From the NCBI GenBank assembly GCA_030737875.1, contig CM060910.1, forward strand, positions 631,457,303-631,521,302: a stretch of 64,000 nt of DNA, written 5' to 3'. The position numbers and the translations under genes were made by a program. Position 1 is the first letter of the stretch, and each line of letters starts with the position of its first letter. Source of the DNA: Allium sativum. Taxonomy: Eukaryota > Streptophyta > Magnoliopsida > Asparagales > Amaryllidaceae. Of the stretch, positions 36,887-46,491 are shown one piece after another. The notes beneath the pieces are model-generated. The model worked only from the letters and a program-made list of their open reading frames with translations. It made no database searches and had not been told where the DNA came from.

Positions 36887-37519
36887 TGTAACGACCGACA
36901 TTCTACGTATCGGAGGATCGTAGAATATTTATTTTATTTTCATACGAAGTCATATGGTTGTGTAACTTTGGGAAACGACTATTGGGGTCATTTCCCACAT
37001 TCACGATTTTTGCCGAATTTTAAATGACTGTTTTGCCCCTGGCGAATCTTGTTTTGCCTATGACTTTTGATTGGTGAGGAGTTTTGACCTGAAACCACTT
37101 CCATTGGACTCGAATGATGGTTTTCCATTCCGTAGAGTGGTCACATTATCCAAATTGACTTACCTTTTGGGAGATATGGCTAAAATAAGGTTTGGAAGAT
37201 GAAAAACAACATAATTGGGCTGATAGGGTGATTAGCAGGCGGGCCCATAACCCAATTCAGGATTAGAATTATGGGAGGGCTGAAAGGAGTTAGAGAATGA
37301 TTCCTTTTCATTTTCTCAACCACCACAAACCTTGCTCTAACCCTAATAATGGCTTCCATATCTCAAATCACCTTTTAATCACTTTCTAATCACTAATTAA
37401 GCAAATCAACATCAAATCAAGTCGGATTAGCATCAAATTCGAGGTAGAGCTGCTGCACTACATAGGAATCCATGCCAAATCATTATACGTTTCAGATCTA
37501 ACATTCATTTGTGGCTAAG

Positions 37520-38835
37520 GTGAGTGATTAGCATGTTTATTCACTAATTATGGTTAATTAGGGGTGATTAGTGATAATTAGCGAAATTATGACTCAGAAA
37601 AATATGGAAAAATATGTAAAAATTCTAAAATATTATTTTATGTCACTGATATAAATTTGGGTTAATTTGAATTAAGTTTGCTAATCCCTAAATTTAGGGG
37701 ATTAATGGGAAAACCATATATTTTGGTATGTTTGATCCTAAATAATACATGTGATTGATGTTTTAATGTTTTTGATTGATTACACATGTTATTACTACTG
37801 TTTGGGATGCTTTATGATTACTTAGTAAAGCTATAATGGTTGAAAACACCGTCGTATGGCGAGACTGGACGATACAAGCTTGCTGGAAATGCTGCAGAGA
37901 TTCGGATTGGATCGGATAGGGAGAGCGAGTCGGATCGGGGTGTATATCTCGAACCAGACCGGAATGTACGAACCGAACCGGAGTGGTGGTATCTTCAGTA
38001 GCATGGAAACAAGGAAGGCCAGTGCGAGTTGAGTTGGAGCTGGATCGAGCTGGCGTAGGAAATAGTGGAGGATGGGATCGGTTCGACATATCCGAACCGA
38101 ACCGAGGAGGAAGCACCGAACCAAACAGAAGATGGAAAGTTGAGCTGAGGAAACTGAACAGAACCGAGGAGGAAGCACCGAACCAAACAGAATATGGAGA
38201 GTTGAGCCGAGGAACCCGAACCGAACCGAGGAGGAAGCACCGAACCGGAGGATTTGAACACCATAAACCGAACAGAACCCAGGAAAAGGAGACCAAGCCG
38301 AAATTGGTGAGAATGAATTAGTGCTATTCCTACGCAGTGACGATCGTGAACTCTTATAAAGACCAAGTCCAATTCAACAAAATGCCGAGATGCAAAGGAA
38401 CTCCAAATGGGAAGTTCTTACTCAGGATCCAAATGGGAACCGACAAGTTAACTTCTAGAGTTGGGCTTTGCTGCGGGACGTGTGCAAAAGGGTTATTGAT
38501 ATCTATAACTTTAGTTCACAATTGAGGGAGGGGGTATCGACTATGGACCAGTGCAGTGGGGTCAGAGGTTGTATGGAGTTGGACTCCATCAGGACTCCAA
38601 AGGGCAAAGTGGTCGTAGTGATAGTTGTGCGGAGTTAGATTCCGTCATGGCCTCAATGGTCTGGTGATCAAAGCGGCGGATATTGTATGCTTTATGCACT
38701 GAGTGAGAGATGTGAGGATGATTGCTATTTTTGATGTTTGCTATCAACATGACACTCACACTTCCATTTTTACACTTTATGTTCGTGTTACCTTAGAGTA
38801 TTGTACATCTTGTTGTGCTAACTCTTTGGTTGCAG
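37520..38835 (+). promoter_or_regulatory. Candidate leader intron inside the D 5' LTR
   Basis: The donor CTAAG/GTGAGTGA fits the plant consensus. The acceptor CTCTTTGGTTGCAG/GT has a fair pyrimidine tract. Both are kept in the D 3' LTR (donor 44825, acceptor 53471, the latter TTGTAG) and in the related minus-strand LTR at the right edge (donor 63466, acceptor 62234). This is inferred from sites alone. Confidence 0.35.
38095..38250. repeat. 62-bp tandem repeats, D 5' LTR
   Basis: ACCGAGGAGGAAGCACCGAA recurs at 38101, 38163 and 38225 in units of about 62 bp. The 3' LTR has the same block at 52719, 52781 and 52838, with the last unit shorter. Confidence 0.88.
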
Positions 38836-39391
38836 GTCCAGGTCAGGTATGATCATTTATACCTGTTATCATTTTATTTTGCTGCTATCGCTCATACCAG
38901 TCTTTTTTCTGACCAGAGTTTTATGTCTCTTCTTATTACTCTGGGTGCTCCTAAACGAGCAGACTAGAGACAAGTTAGGTGGTTATGCACGAGTAGCTGT
39001 CTGGAGATGAGTAGGAGGCTTCCACATACTATTTACATATTTTCTCCCTGTGTTGTTGCTGGTCACTACTTTGGGAATTAGTAGTGTACCTCTTTTATTT
39101 CCTTTTTAGAGATAGTATTTTGAAGTTGTAATAACGGTTTGGATCATAAGCTGTATTTTGGATTCCGCTACTCTGATGGATATGGATTAGTTTTCAGCTT
39201 ATGTACTGTTTCATCTGTTTTATATCAAGTTATGTTATTATCATATTTTATTCCATGTGCTGTGAGATATACTACAGTTTCTTTGTAGTTCATAGTTTTA
39301 AACTCCTTCTCTTGACGGGCGTCTCGTGCCGTCGGCATCAGCACAACGCATTTCAGGGGAAATGTACGATGGTGCGGGGCGGGCCATCACA

Positions 39392-39590
39392 CTTGGTATA
39401 AGAGCCTGGTTGCGTAGTTTAACCTAGGGGAAGACATCAGGGAGAGATAGTATACATATATGAGAGCGCGTATTTGTGATATTTTGGTTTTCAAAAACTA
39501 TATATACCATTAGTATATCTAGGGATGAAGTCGCACTACACTGGCACCACCAAGGAGATGGTTAATCGTTTTCTCTTTACAGATTGAACG
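39392..39590 (+). mobile_element. D leader with primer-binding site
   Basis: TGGTATAAGAGC at 39394-39405 matches tRNA-iMet except for A in place of C at the seventh base. About 185 bp of leader precede the gag ATG at 39591. Confidence 0.85.
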
Positions 39591-40600
39591 ATGGGCCGAA
39601 ATACGAGGAGTACGATGAGGAATCCCGCATCGGGAGTTGAAGAGGGAGCAGGTTCAGGGGCCAACAATGGGAATGTACCTGATATAAGGACGATGTTTAC
39701 TGCCTTCATGCGAGAGATGCATAGGGATGCTCAGGGAGTAGTTCCTAATGTTGCTAACGGTGGTGTTGCAGTAGTGCAGGCGCCTAGAGCCTATTTCGCC
39801 AAGCTTAACAAGGATTATACTAGTCTTGGTGGGAAGTCGTTCCACGGAATGGAATCAGCTACGGAGGTTCAAGATTGGCTTGATAGTTGTGAGCGCATCT
39901 TCGAGGATTTGGGGATCGATGATGCAATGAAGAGAAAGCTAGCATCGCGTCAGCTTCAAGGACGGGCTATGAATTTGTGGAATTCCATTAAAGCGGCCAC
40001 TCCCGAGGATCAAGTTACTTGGAATCAGTTTAAGACTCGCTTCAGTGATAAGTTTATTCTAGGTGCTCAGAAATCGGCATTGTTTAGGAAATTTTTGGAA
40101 GTTAAGCAGAATGGTAGAGCAGTCTTGGAATATATTGCTGAATTCGATACCTTATCGAAATATGGATTATCACTTATCGATATTGTCGAGAAGAAGAACG
40201 AGAAGTTCATAACTAGCTTGGATGAGTACTTGGGGGAAAGACTTATAAATCATATCGATTAGACATTCGAATCTATTATGGGAAAGGCATTGAGATCAGA
40301 GAGCCTTTACCCTAAGTCGAAGACCGAGGTTGCTATTGCATCTGCAGGGGAGCCGAAACCGCAGGCAAGAGGTGAAGGCAATAAGAATCCTCAGAATAAG
40401 AGAAAACAAAACGAAATCAAGGATGGTCAGAATAACAAGAATAAGAAAGATATCGAGTGTTATAGTTGTGGCAAGAAGGGCCACTATGCTAGAGATTGTC
40501 GAGCAAAGCCAGCGAACAGGAAGTGCTTCAATTGCGGCTAAATGGGACATCACAAGGATAAATGTCCACAACCCCTAAAGAGAAGCAGATCATGAAAGAA
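39591..40600 (+). pseudogene. Gag of element D (broken)
   Basis: The capsid region runs from ATG 39591. YFAKLNKDYTSLGGKSFHG, VQDWLDSCERIFEDLG and NQFKTRFSDKFI are typical of Tekay-type gag. TAG at 40261-40263 interrupts it and the same frame continues. Zinc knuckle 1 (CYSCGKKGHYARDC, 40458-40499) is intact. Knuckle 2 (40524-40565) has TAA at 40539-40541 where a residue such as Gln is expected. The frame then shifts by about 40600 relative to the protease that follows. Gag and pol would normally be one frame in this lineage. Confidence 0.9.
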
Positions 40601-41100
40601 TATGCTATCAACACTGTTCCTTCCTCGTCGAATGCCCCAACTGCGGCGGAGAAGGGAAAGAGTGTTGTTATTCAAGGTATGCTTTCTATTTATGATATTC
40701 CTATTCATTTATTGTTTGATACCGCGGCTTCTCATTCCTTCGTGTCTAGTGACCTGGTAAATACATTGGAATTGGAACCCGAGATTATCGATAGATCTTT
40801 AGTTGTGACGAACCCGATCGGTGGTTCGACTAGCCTTAGTATGATTTTTCGTAATTTGGTCTTATCGAGTCATGGATGTATGTTTGCTTGTGATTGCTTT
40901 GTTTTGGACTTTACTGGGTTTGGCATTATTTTGGGAGTCGATTGGCTCCAATGGTATGAGGTGGTGGTAGACTGTGAGGGGTTTTTGGTGACCATTAGAG
41001 CGAATGATGGGAGGAGGGTGGTACTGGGTTGCCTACCTAGTAATGGGGTGATGGCTAGTTTTCTAAATTCCCTCGACATCCTGCGTTATGAGTTATCAGA
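40562..41100 (+). pseudogene. Aspartic protease of element D
   Basis: This frame is open from 40562 to 41296 (244 codons), covering protease and the start of RT. The active-site motif is FDTAASHSFV, with the catalytic Asp codon at 40718. The usual form is D(S/T)GA(S/T)HSF, so the Gly after the second residue has become Ala, which would probably impair catalysis. The flap-side and C-terminal phrase ILGVDWLQWY is the usual GMDWL block. It would cut Gag-Pol during particle maturation. Confidence 0.88.
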
Positions 41101-41990
41101 TGTGTCTATTGCTGGCGAGTATCCGGACATCTTCGGGGAAGTGACCGGACTTCCACCACACCGAGAGATCGAGTTTCGGATTGATTTAGTAAAAGATGCC
41201 AGGCCTATAGTGATGACACTTTATCGTATGGCGCCAAGGGAGCAACAAGAGCTTGAGGTGCAAGAAGGCGATCTTTTGAAGAAGGGATTCATCTAAAGAA
41301 GTGTTTCCGAGTGGGGAGCACCAGTTGTATTTGCTAACAAGACCGATGGTTCCCTTCGCTTATGTGTGGACTACCGCGAGCTGAATAAGGTGACTAGGAA
41401 GAATAAGTATCATCTTCCACAGATAGATGATTTGTTTGATCAACTAGATGGAGCAAGAGTGTTCTCCTAGTTGGACCTCACGACAGGATTTCATCAGCTC
41501 CGAGTAGCAGCTGAAAGTATACCTAAAACGGCATTTCGGACGCCGTCTGGATTCTATGAGTGGTTGGTTATGCCATTTGGGTTGATCAATGCACCCCATA
41601 TTTTGTTGATCTTATGAATAGGGTTTTCAGGGATCAATTAAATAAGTTTGTTCTTGTGTTCATGGACGATATCCTGGTTTACTCAAGGACGGAGGAAGAA
41701 CGCAAGGAACATTTGAGGACAGTGATGGAGGTGTCGAGGAAACACCAATTGAAAGCTAAATTTTCAAAGTGTCACTACTGGAGGAGGGATGTGAGGTTCT
41801 TGGGCCATGTTGTTTCAGAGAATGGTATTGTCGTGGATCCTGCGAAGGTGGCTACGGTGCAAGATTGGTCTACGCCCAAGAATGCAACGGACGTGAGAAG
41901 TTTCTTGGGGTTAGCTGGATATTATAGTAAGTTTATCCAAGACTTCTCTAAAATAGCGGCAACGTTAAATCAGTTGACCAAGAAGAATCA
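41101..41990 (+). pseudogene. Reverse transcriptase of element D (broken)
   Basis: It begins at RMAPREQQELEVQ. TAA at 41294-41296 falls just before [18 protein letters not shown] at 41468-41470 sits in VFS*LDL. One base is lost near 41583, between PFGLINAP and [10 protein letters not shown]. The catalytic FMDD box is at 41659-41670 and intact. FLGHVV and [15 protein letters not shown] follow. The fragments line up as an ordinary gypsy RT, but no full protein can be made. The TAG in VFS*LDL occupies the same codon as a TAG in element E. Confidence 0.92.
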
Positions 41991-42519
41991 AGCTTTCGTC
42001 TGGGACGAAAGGTGTGAGAATGCATTTAAGAGTCTAAAGGAGAAGTTAACATGCGCACCAATGTTAGTTATTCCTAAATGGAACGAAGAGATGACGGTAT
42101 ACACGGATGCCTGTTGTACCATCCTAGGTGTTGTACTGATGCAAGGAGGTAGGGTTGTAGCTTATGTTAGTCGGCAACTGAAACCGCATGAGAAAAGATA
42201 ACCTACCCATGATTAGGAATTGGCAGTGGTCATGTTCGCGTTGAAGATGTGGAGACACTATCTCTTGGGAGAAGGATTCGAGTTGTTTACCGATCATAAG
42301 TCATTAAAGTATCTTTTCTCTCAAAAGGATTTAAATCTTCGTCAGCAGAGATGGTTAGAGTTCTTGGCTTCATATGATTTCAATATTGTATACACACCCG
42401 GGAATGGCAATGCAGTAGCTGATGCATTGAGTGGGAGACATGCCAGTTTGGGGGCTATGTTCCTGGAATGGAAGTAACTGGAGTATATCGCGGGGTATGA
42501 TTTCAGACCTAAGTGTGAA
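41991..42519 (+). pseudogene. RNase H of element D (broken)
   Basis: It is recognised by [40 protein letters not shown] and [11 protein letters not shown]. The usual Ser after TDA is Cys here. Stops are TAA 42199-42201, TAG 42214-42216 and TAA 42475-42477, all in the same frame, so each is a point lesion rather than a shift. The linker [15 protein letters not shown] is clear. Confidence 0.9.
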
Positions 42520-43540
42520 TTGGATCCAGAGATGCTAGCAAGTTTGACGATCAGACCGACTCTGATTGACCGGATCGGTTCCAATCAGAGGGATGATCCT
42601 AACCTATTGGAAATCATCTCCAAGTTAGATATGGGTACCGACGGTGAGGATATGAACAAGTATGGACTTGATCAAGATAGGTGGCTTCGAAAGAATGGGA
42701 GACTGGTTGTACCCAACATTAATGGATTGAGGGATGAAGTGCTTAGAGAGTGTCATCACTCGAAACTGACTATACATCTCGGTGGTAACAAAATGTATCG
42801 AGACATGAAGCAGACCTACTACTGGGAAGGGATGAAGAGAGACGTTGGGGAGTTTATATCCAAATGCATGAATTTCCAGTTAGTTAAAGCCGAGCAAAAG
42901 AAGCCTAGTGGTTTGTTACAGCAGCTGGAAATTCCTGAATTGAAATGGGAACAAGTCTCAATGGATTTCATTGATGGTTTACCAAGGACTAGATCAGGTC
43001 ATGATAGTATTTGGGTGATTGTGGATCGATTGACCAAGAGCGCAAGATTTATATCGGTCAAGTCGAACAGAACGGTAGCTAAGTTAGCGGAACTGTATAT
43101 GAAGTGGGTAGTGAGATTTCATGGAGTACCTAAAGGTATTGTGAGTGACCGAGATCCATTATTTACTAGTGGGTTTTGGAAGAGCTTACAAGAGGCCTTA
43201 GGGTCAGAATTACATCTCAGTATCGCATACCATCCTCAAACCAATGGTCAAATAGAAAGGTGAATCGTGTACTGGAGGATCTCTTGAGAGCTTGTATATT
43301 GGATTTTGGGGATTCATGGGATGACCATTTGCATCTGATTGAGTTCGCATATAATAATAGTTATCAGTCTAGTATTGGTATGACTCCATTTGAAGCTTTG
43401 TACGGAAGACCATTCAACTCACCATCATGTTGGTTGGAAATTGGTGGGAAATTTGTGCTTGGGCCAGATGTAATAAGAGAAACTTCAGATAAGTTCAAGG
43501 TTATTCAACAGCGAATGAAGGCTATCCAAGATAGGTAGAA
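42520..43540 (+). pseudogene. Integrase core of element D (broken)
   Basis: The N-terminal HHCC finger is present as HHSKLTIH and then CMNFQ. The second Cys codon has become TTC (42874-42876), so zinc binding is lost. Core residues of the DDE triad are seen in MDFIDGL, SDRDPLF and NGQIER. One base is missing at about 43258-43263, right after NGQIER, and the frame moves to VNRVLEDLLRAC. TAG 43536-43538 interrupts IQDR*KSYAD. This enzyme inserts the element DNA into the chromosome. Confidence 0.9.
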
Positions 43541-44006
43541 GAGTTATGCTGATAAAAGACGAAGAGATTTGAAATTCTCCGTTGGTGACTTGATATTCGT
43601 CAAGATTTCCCCGTTGAAGAGTGTGATTCGATTTGGTAGGAGAGGCAAGTTGACACCAAGGTTTGTTGGTCCATTTCCAGTTCTCGAACAAGTTGGGAAT
43701 TTAGCGTATAAAGTTGGATTGCCTGACAAGATGGCAGGAGTTCACAACGTATTTAATGTTTCCCAGTTAAGGAAGTTCGTGCACGATTCTGATATAACTA
43801 TTTCACCAAATCAGTTGGATGACATCGAGGTAGAATCCGAGGCAGTTGGAAGTCGTAGGATGATTCGTATTATCAGACGCGATACGAAACAACTTCGAAG
43901 GAAGACGGTGAAACTGGTCAAGGTCCTGTGGGGCGATAATGAGAATGACTGTACTTGGGAAATCGAGGAGAACATAAGAAAGTCGTATCCAGAACTCTTT
44001 ACCTAG
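43541..44006 (+). pseudogene. Integrase C-terminal domain of element D (GPY/F module and chromodomain-like end)
   Basis: It is open to TAG 44004-44006. GKLTPRFVGPFPVLEQVG is the GPY/F module, NVFNVSQLRKF follows, and RRDTKQLRRKTVKLVKVLWG plus CTWEIEENIRKSYPELF is the chromodomain-like end of Tekay/Del elements. This end is thought to steer insertion to heterochromatin, which fits the setting. Confidence 0.85.
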
Positions 44007-44191
44007 TAAGATTTTAATGGCAATATAGTTATTCCCTTGTTAGTAAACCGCATGCTAGGATAGGCTTGTTGTGTTATTATGTATGTTTGATTGTTTGCAA
44101 ATGGCTGATAGGCACGCGGGACACCGTTGTTTGTTTTCTTAGTTAAGGAATTTCGGGGGCGAAATTTCTTATGGAGGGGGGGGAGAGGGGG
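44007..44191 (+). mobile_element. D 3' non-coding tail and polypurine tract
   Basis: It contains AGGAATTTCGGGGGCGAAATTT. The long purine run ATGGAGGGGGGGGAGAGGGG lies directly before the 3' LTR at 44192. Confidence 0.85.
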
Positions 44192-45121
44192 TGTAACGAC
44201 CTGCATTCTACATATCGGAGGATCGTAGAATATTTACTTTATTTTCATACGAAGTCATATGGTCGTGTAACTTTGGGAAACGACTATTGGGGTCATTTCC
44301 CACATTCACGATTTTTGCCAAATTTTAAATGACCGTTTTGCCCCTAGCGAATCCTGTTTCGTCTATAACTTTTGATTGGTAAAGAGTGTTTACCTGAAAC
44401 CACTTCCATTGGAATCAGATGATGGTTTCCCATTCTGTAGAGTGGTCACATTAACCAAATGAACTTACCGTTTGGGAGATATGGCTAAAATAAGGTTTGG
44501 AAGATGAAAAACAACATAATTGGGCTTAATAGGGTGATTAGCAGGCGGACCCATAACCCAATTCGGGATTAGGGTTATGGGAGAGCTGAAAGGAGTTAGA
44601 GAATGATTCCTTTTCTTTTTCTCAGCCGCACAAACCTTGCTCTAACCCTAATAATGGCTTCCATCTCTCAAATCACCCGTTAATCACTTTCTAATCACTA
44701 ATTAAGCAAATCAACATCAAATCAAGTCGGATTAGCATCAAATTCGAGGTAGAGATGCTTCACTACATAGGAATCCATGCCAAATAAGTATAAGTTTCAG
44801 ATCTAACATTCTTTTGTGGCTAGGGTGAGTGGTTAGCATGTTTATTCACTAATTATAGCTAATTAGGGATGATTAGTGATATAATTAGCGATATTATGAC
44901 TCAGAAAAATTTGTAAAAATTTAAAATATTATTTTATGTCATTGATAAAAATTTGGGTTAATTTGGATTAAGTTTGCTAATCCCGGAATTTAGGGGATTA
45001 AGGGGAAAACCATGGATTTGGGTAAGTTTGATACTAAATAACACATGTGATTGATGTTTTAATGTTTTTGATTGATTACACATATTATTACTACTGTTTG
45101 GGATGCTTTATGATTATTTAG
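44192..45121 (+). mobile_element. Element D 3' LTR, piece 1
   Basis: It starts TGTAACGACCTGCATTCTAC. It aligns with 36887-37820 and stops at TTTAG, the target of element E. Confidence 0.92.
45117..45121. repeat. Target-site duplication TTTAG of element E
   Basis: TTTAG precedes TGTAACACTCC and recurs at 52439-52443 after GGGGTGTTACA. The empty site in the D 5' LTR reads GATTACTTAGTAAAGC. Confidence 0.92.
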
Positions 45122-45263
45122 TGTAACACTCCGTAATTTTAAATTTTTAAAGTACCAATATATGTATCTGTCTTGTTATATTCTGTTCTATACACTAAAA
45201 ATACTCCATGAAAGTTAATGCATTCCCTTTGTGAGTGACATTAATGGACGTGGCGGTGTTACA
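45122..45263 (+). mobile_element. Element E 5' LTR, internally deleted to 142 bp
   Basis: It starts TGTAACACTCCGTAATTTTAAA, then joins directly to the last 120 bp of the LTR (AAAGTACCAATATATG ... GGTGTTACA). The full-length 3' LTR has AATTTTAAA at both places, so a deletion of about 3.8 kb between short repeats is likely. Confidence 0.88.
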
Positions 45264-45265
45264 CG

Positions 45266-45277
45266 TGGTATCAGAGC
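45266..45277 (+). promoter_or_regulatory. Primer-binding site of element E (tRNA-iMet)
   Basis: TGGTATCAGAGC lies two bases after the LTR edge. Confidence 0.92.
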
Positions 45278-46020
45278 TGAAGGTTACCAGAACAGATAAG
45301 AGATTTTGAAAAACTGTTTTTCAAAAGCATTTGATAAAGAAATACTTTCAAAAATATGTTTTAAGGAGAGTATTTTCAAGAGAAAAGTTTATTTTGAAAA
45401 AACATAACCCCCAAAAGCCATATATCTTTCTTTCAATTCTTTGCTTCGAATCTCTTCCCCTTTCCCTTTTTAGTTTCTTCCTCCATGTATAGACGCTTTT
45501 TCTAAGATATGTTAGAACTTCCGTACGATGGGCGGAAAACCGCTTCATGGGACTGGGACGTTTGTCAAAGCTAGAAGGAAGTGGAGGACTTGTTGGTACC
45601 TTTAAGATAGACGATGGGAGGAAGGTCCAACCAGCTGCTTGGCTAATGAAGGATGAAGCTTCATTTTGGTGGAAGATTACGAATGGAGAATGTGCAGGAG
45701 AGACATGGATAGGACACACGATAAGAAAGTAGATCCAAAGAAAGGCAGTAAGGATAACAAGGGGGCCAAGAGAAAAGGAAGTGCCACACTTGTGAAATAC
45801 CCGACTACTTAAAGAAAGACGTTAGAAAGAAGAAGAAGAATACTAGTTGTTATCATTACGGAGGGACAAGACATCTTATTAGGATTGTCCAAAGGGGCAA
45901 GGGCAAGGGTAAGGACAAAGTACAGGATCTTCTGGAGGGAAGACGTGTTCCCTCACGGCTGTCATACCTGATAAAGGTAGGAACATCTCCGTTAAAAATT
46001 TGGTTTTCCTTTTTGATCAT
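45278..46020 (+). pseudogene. Gag remnants of element E
   Basis: 45547-45732 gives GTFKIDDGRKVQPAAWLMKD and EASFWWKI, matching the C gag region around AAWLLKEEAAFWW. The rest of the capsid is deleted. Near 45770-45890 two ruined zinc knuckles can be made out (Cys and His residues partly lost), followed by SLTAV, which parallels the last residues of the C gag. Frameshifts and stops are many. Confidence 0.75.
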
Positions 46021-46491
46021 CCTGTTTGAACTTCATTTGATTCAGGCGCTTCACACTCGTTTGTATCTGCTTCATTGGTTGAAATACTGCACCTAAATAC
46101 TAGTCTAGTTACAGATCCCATTGTAGTCTCAAATCCTATTGGTGGTTCGGCTCATCTTTCAATGATTTGTTGGGATTTGAGAGTGTCTATCTTGGGCGTT
46201 GGGTTTGAATGCAACGCCTTCGTTCTTGGCTTCATGGGCTACGGCTTGATTCTAGGCATGGATTGGCTAGCCAGATACAGTGCCATCCTAGACTGTGAAA
46301 AGAGGGTAGTTAGATTGTTTGCTCGTTGTGGAAAGACCCTAGATATTTCTTATGACCCTAGAGGTCCGGTGATTCTTAGCTACCTAGAATCTCTTGACGC
46401 ATCCAACGATGATTTGGAATCTGTTCGTGTGGTCCGTGAGTATGGTGACGTCTTCGATGAAGTTCGGTGTTTACCCCAAGGCGTGAGATAG
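46021..46491 (+). pseudogene. Protease of element E
   Basis: The active-site phrase FDSGASHSFVS (from about 46037) is intact. The frame is open from 46075 to 46491 and includes VSNPIGGSAHLSMI and LILGMDWLARY, the GMDWL block. A stop lies upstream near 46027 (V*TSFDSG). A frameshift near 46480 separates it from RT. It is better preserved in the active site than the protease of D. Confidence 0.85.

Larger units (their letters stand above)
36887..39391 (+). mobile_element. Element D 5' LTR
   Basis: It starts TGTAACGACCGACATTCTACG and ends GCGGGCCATCACA. The first bases contain an ATTCTACG...CGTAGAAT dyad. It holds a conserved AAG/GTGAGT donor-like site (37520), 62-bp tandem repeats (38095-38250), a TTGCAG acceptor-like site (38835) and a CAGTCTTTTTTCTG stem (38898). 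ORFs on both strands at 37763-38372 come from the GAACCG-rich repeat and are not genes. Confidence 0.92.

Noticed and set aside
37763..38372. Long overlapping ORFs (up to 177 aa) on both strands, also at 52417-53038
   Set aside because: They arise from the GAACCG-rich tandem repeat of the D LTR, which lacks stops in several frames.
45547..45732. Small stand-alone gene of 61 aa
   Set aside because: It is a fragment of the E gag with its neighbours deleted, shown by similarity to the C gag.
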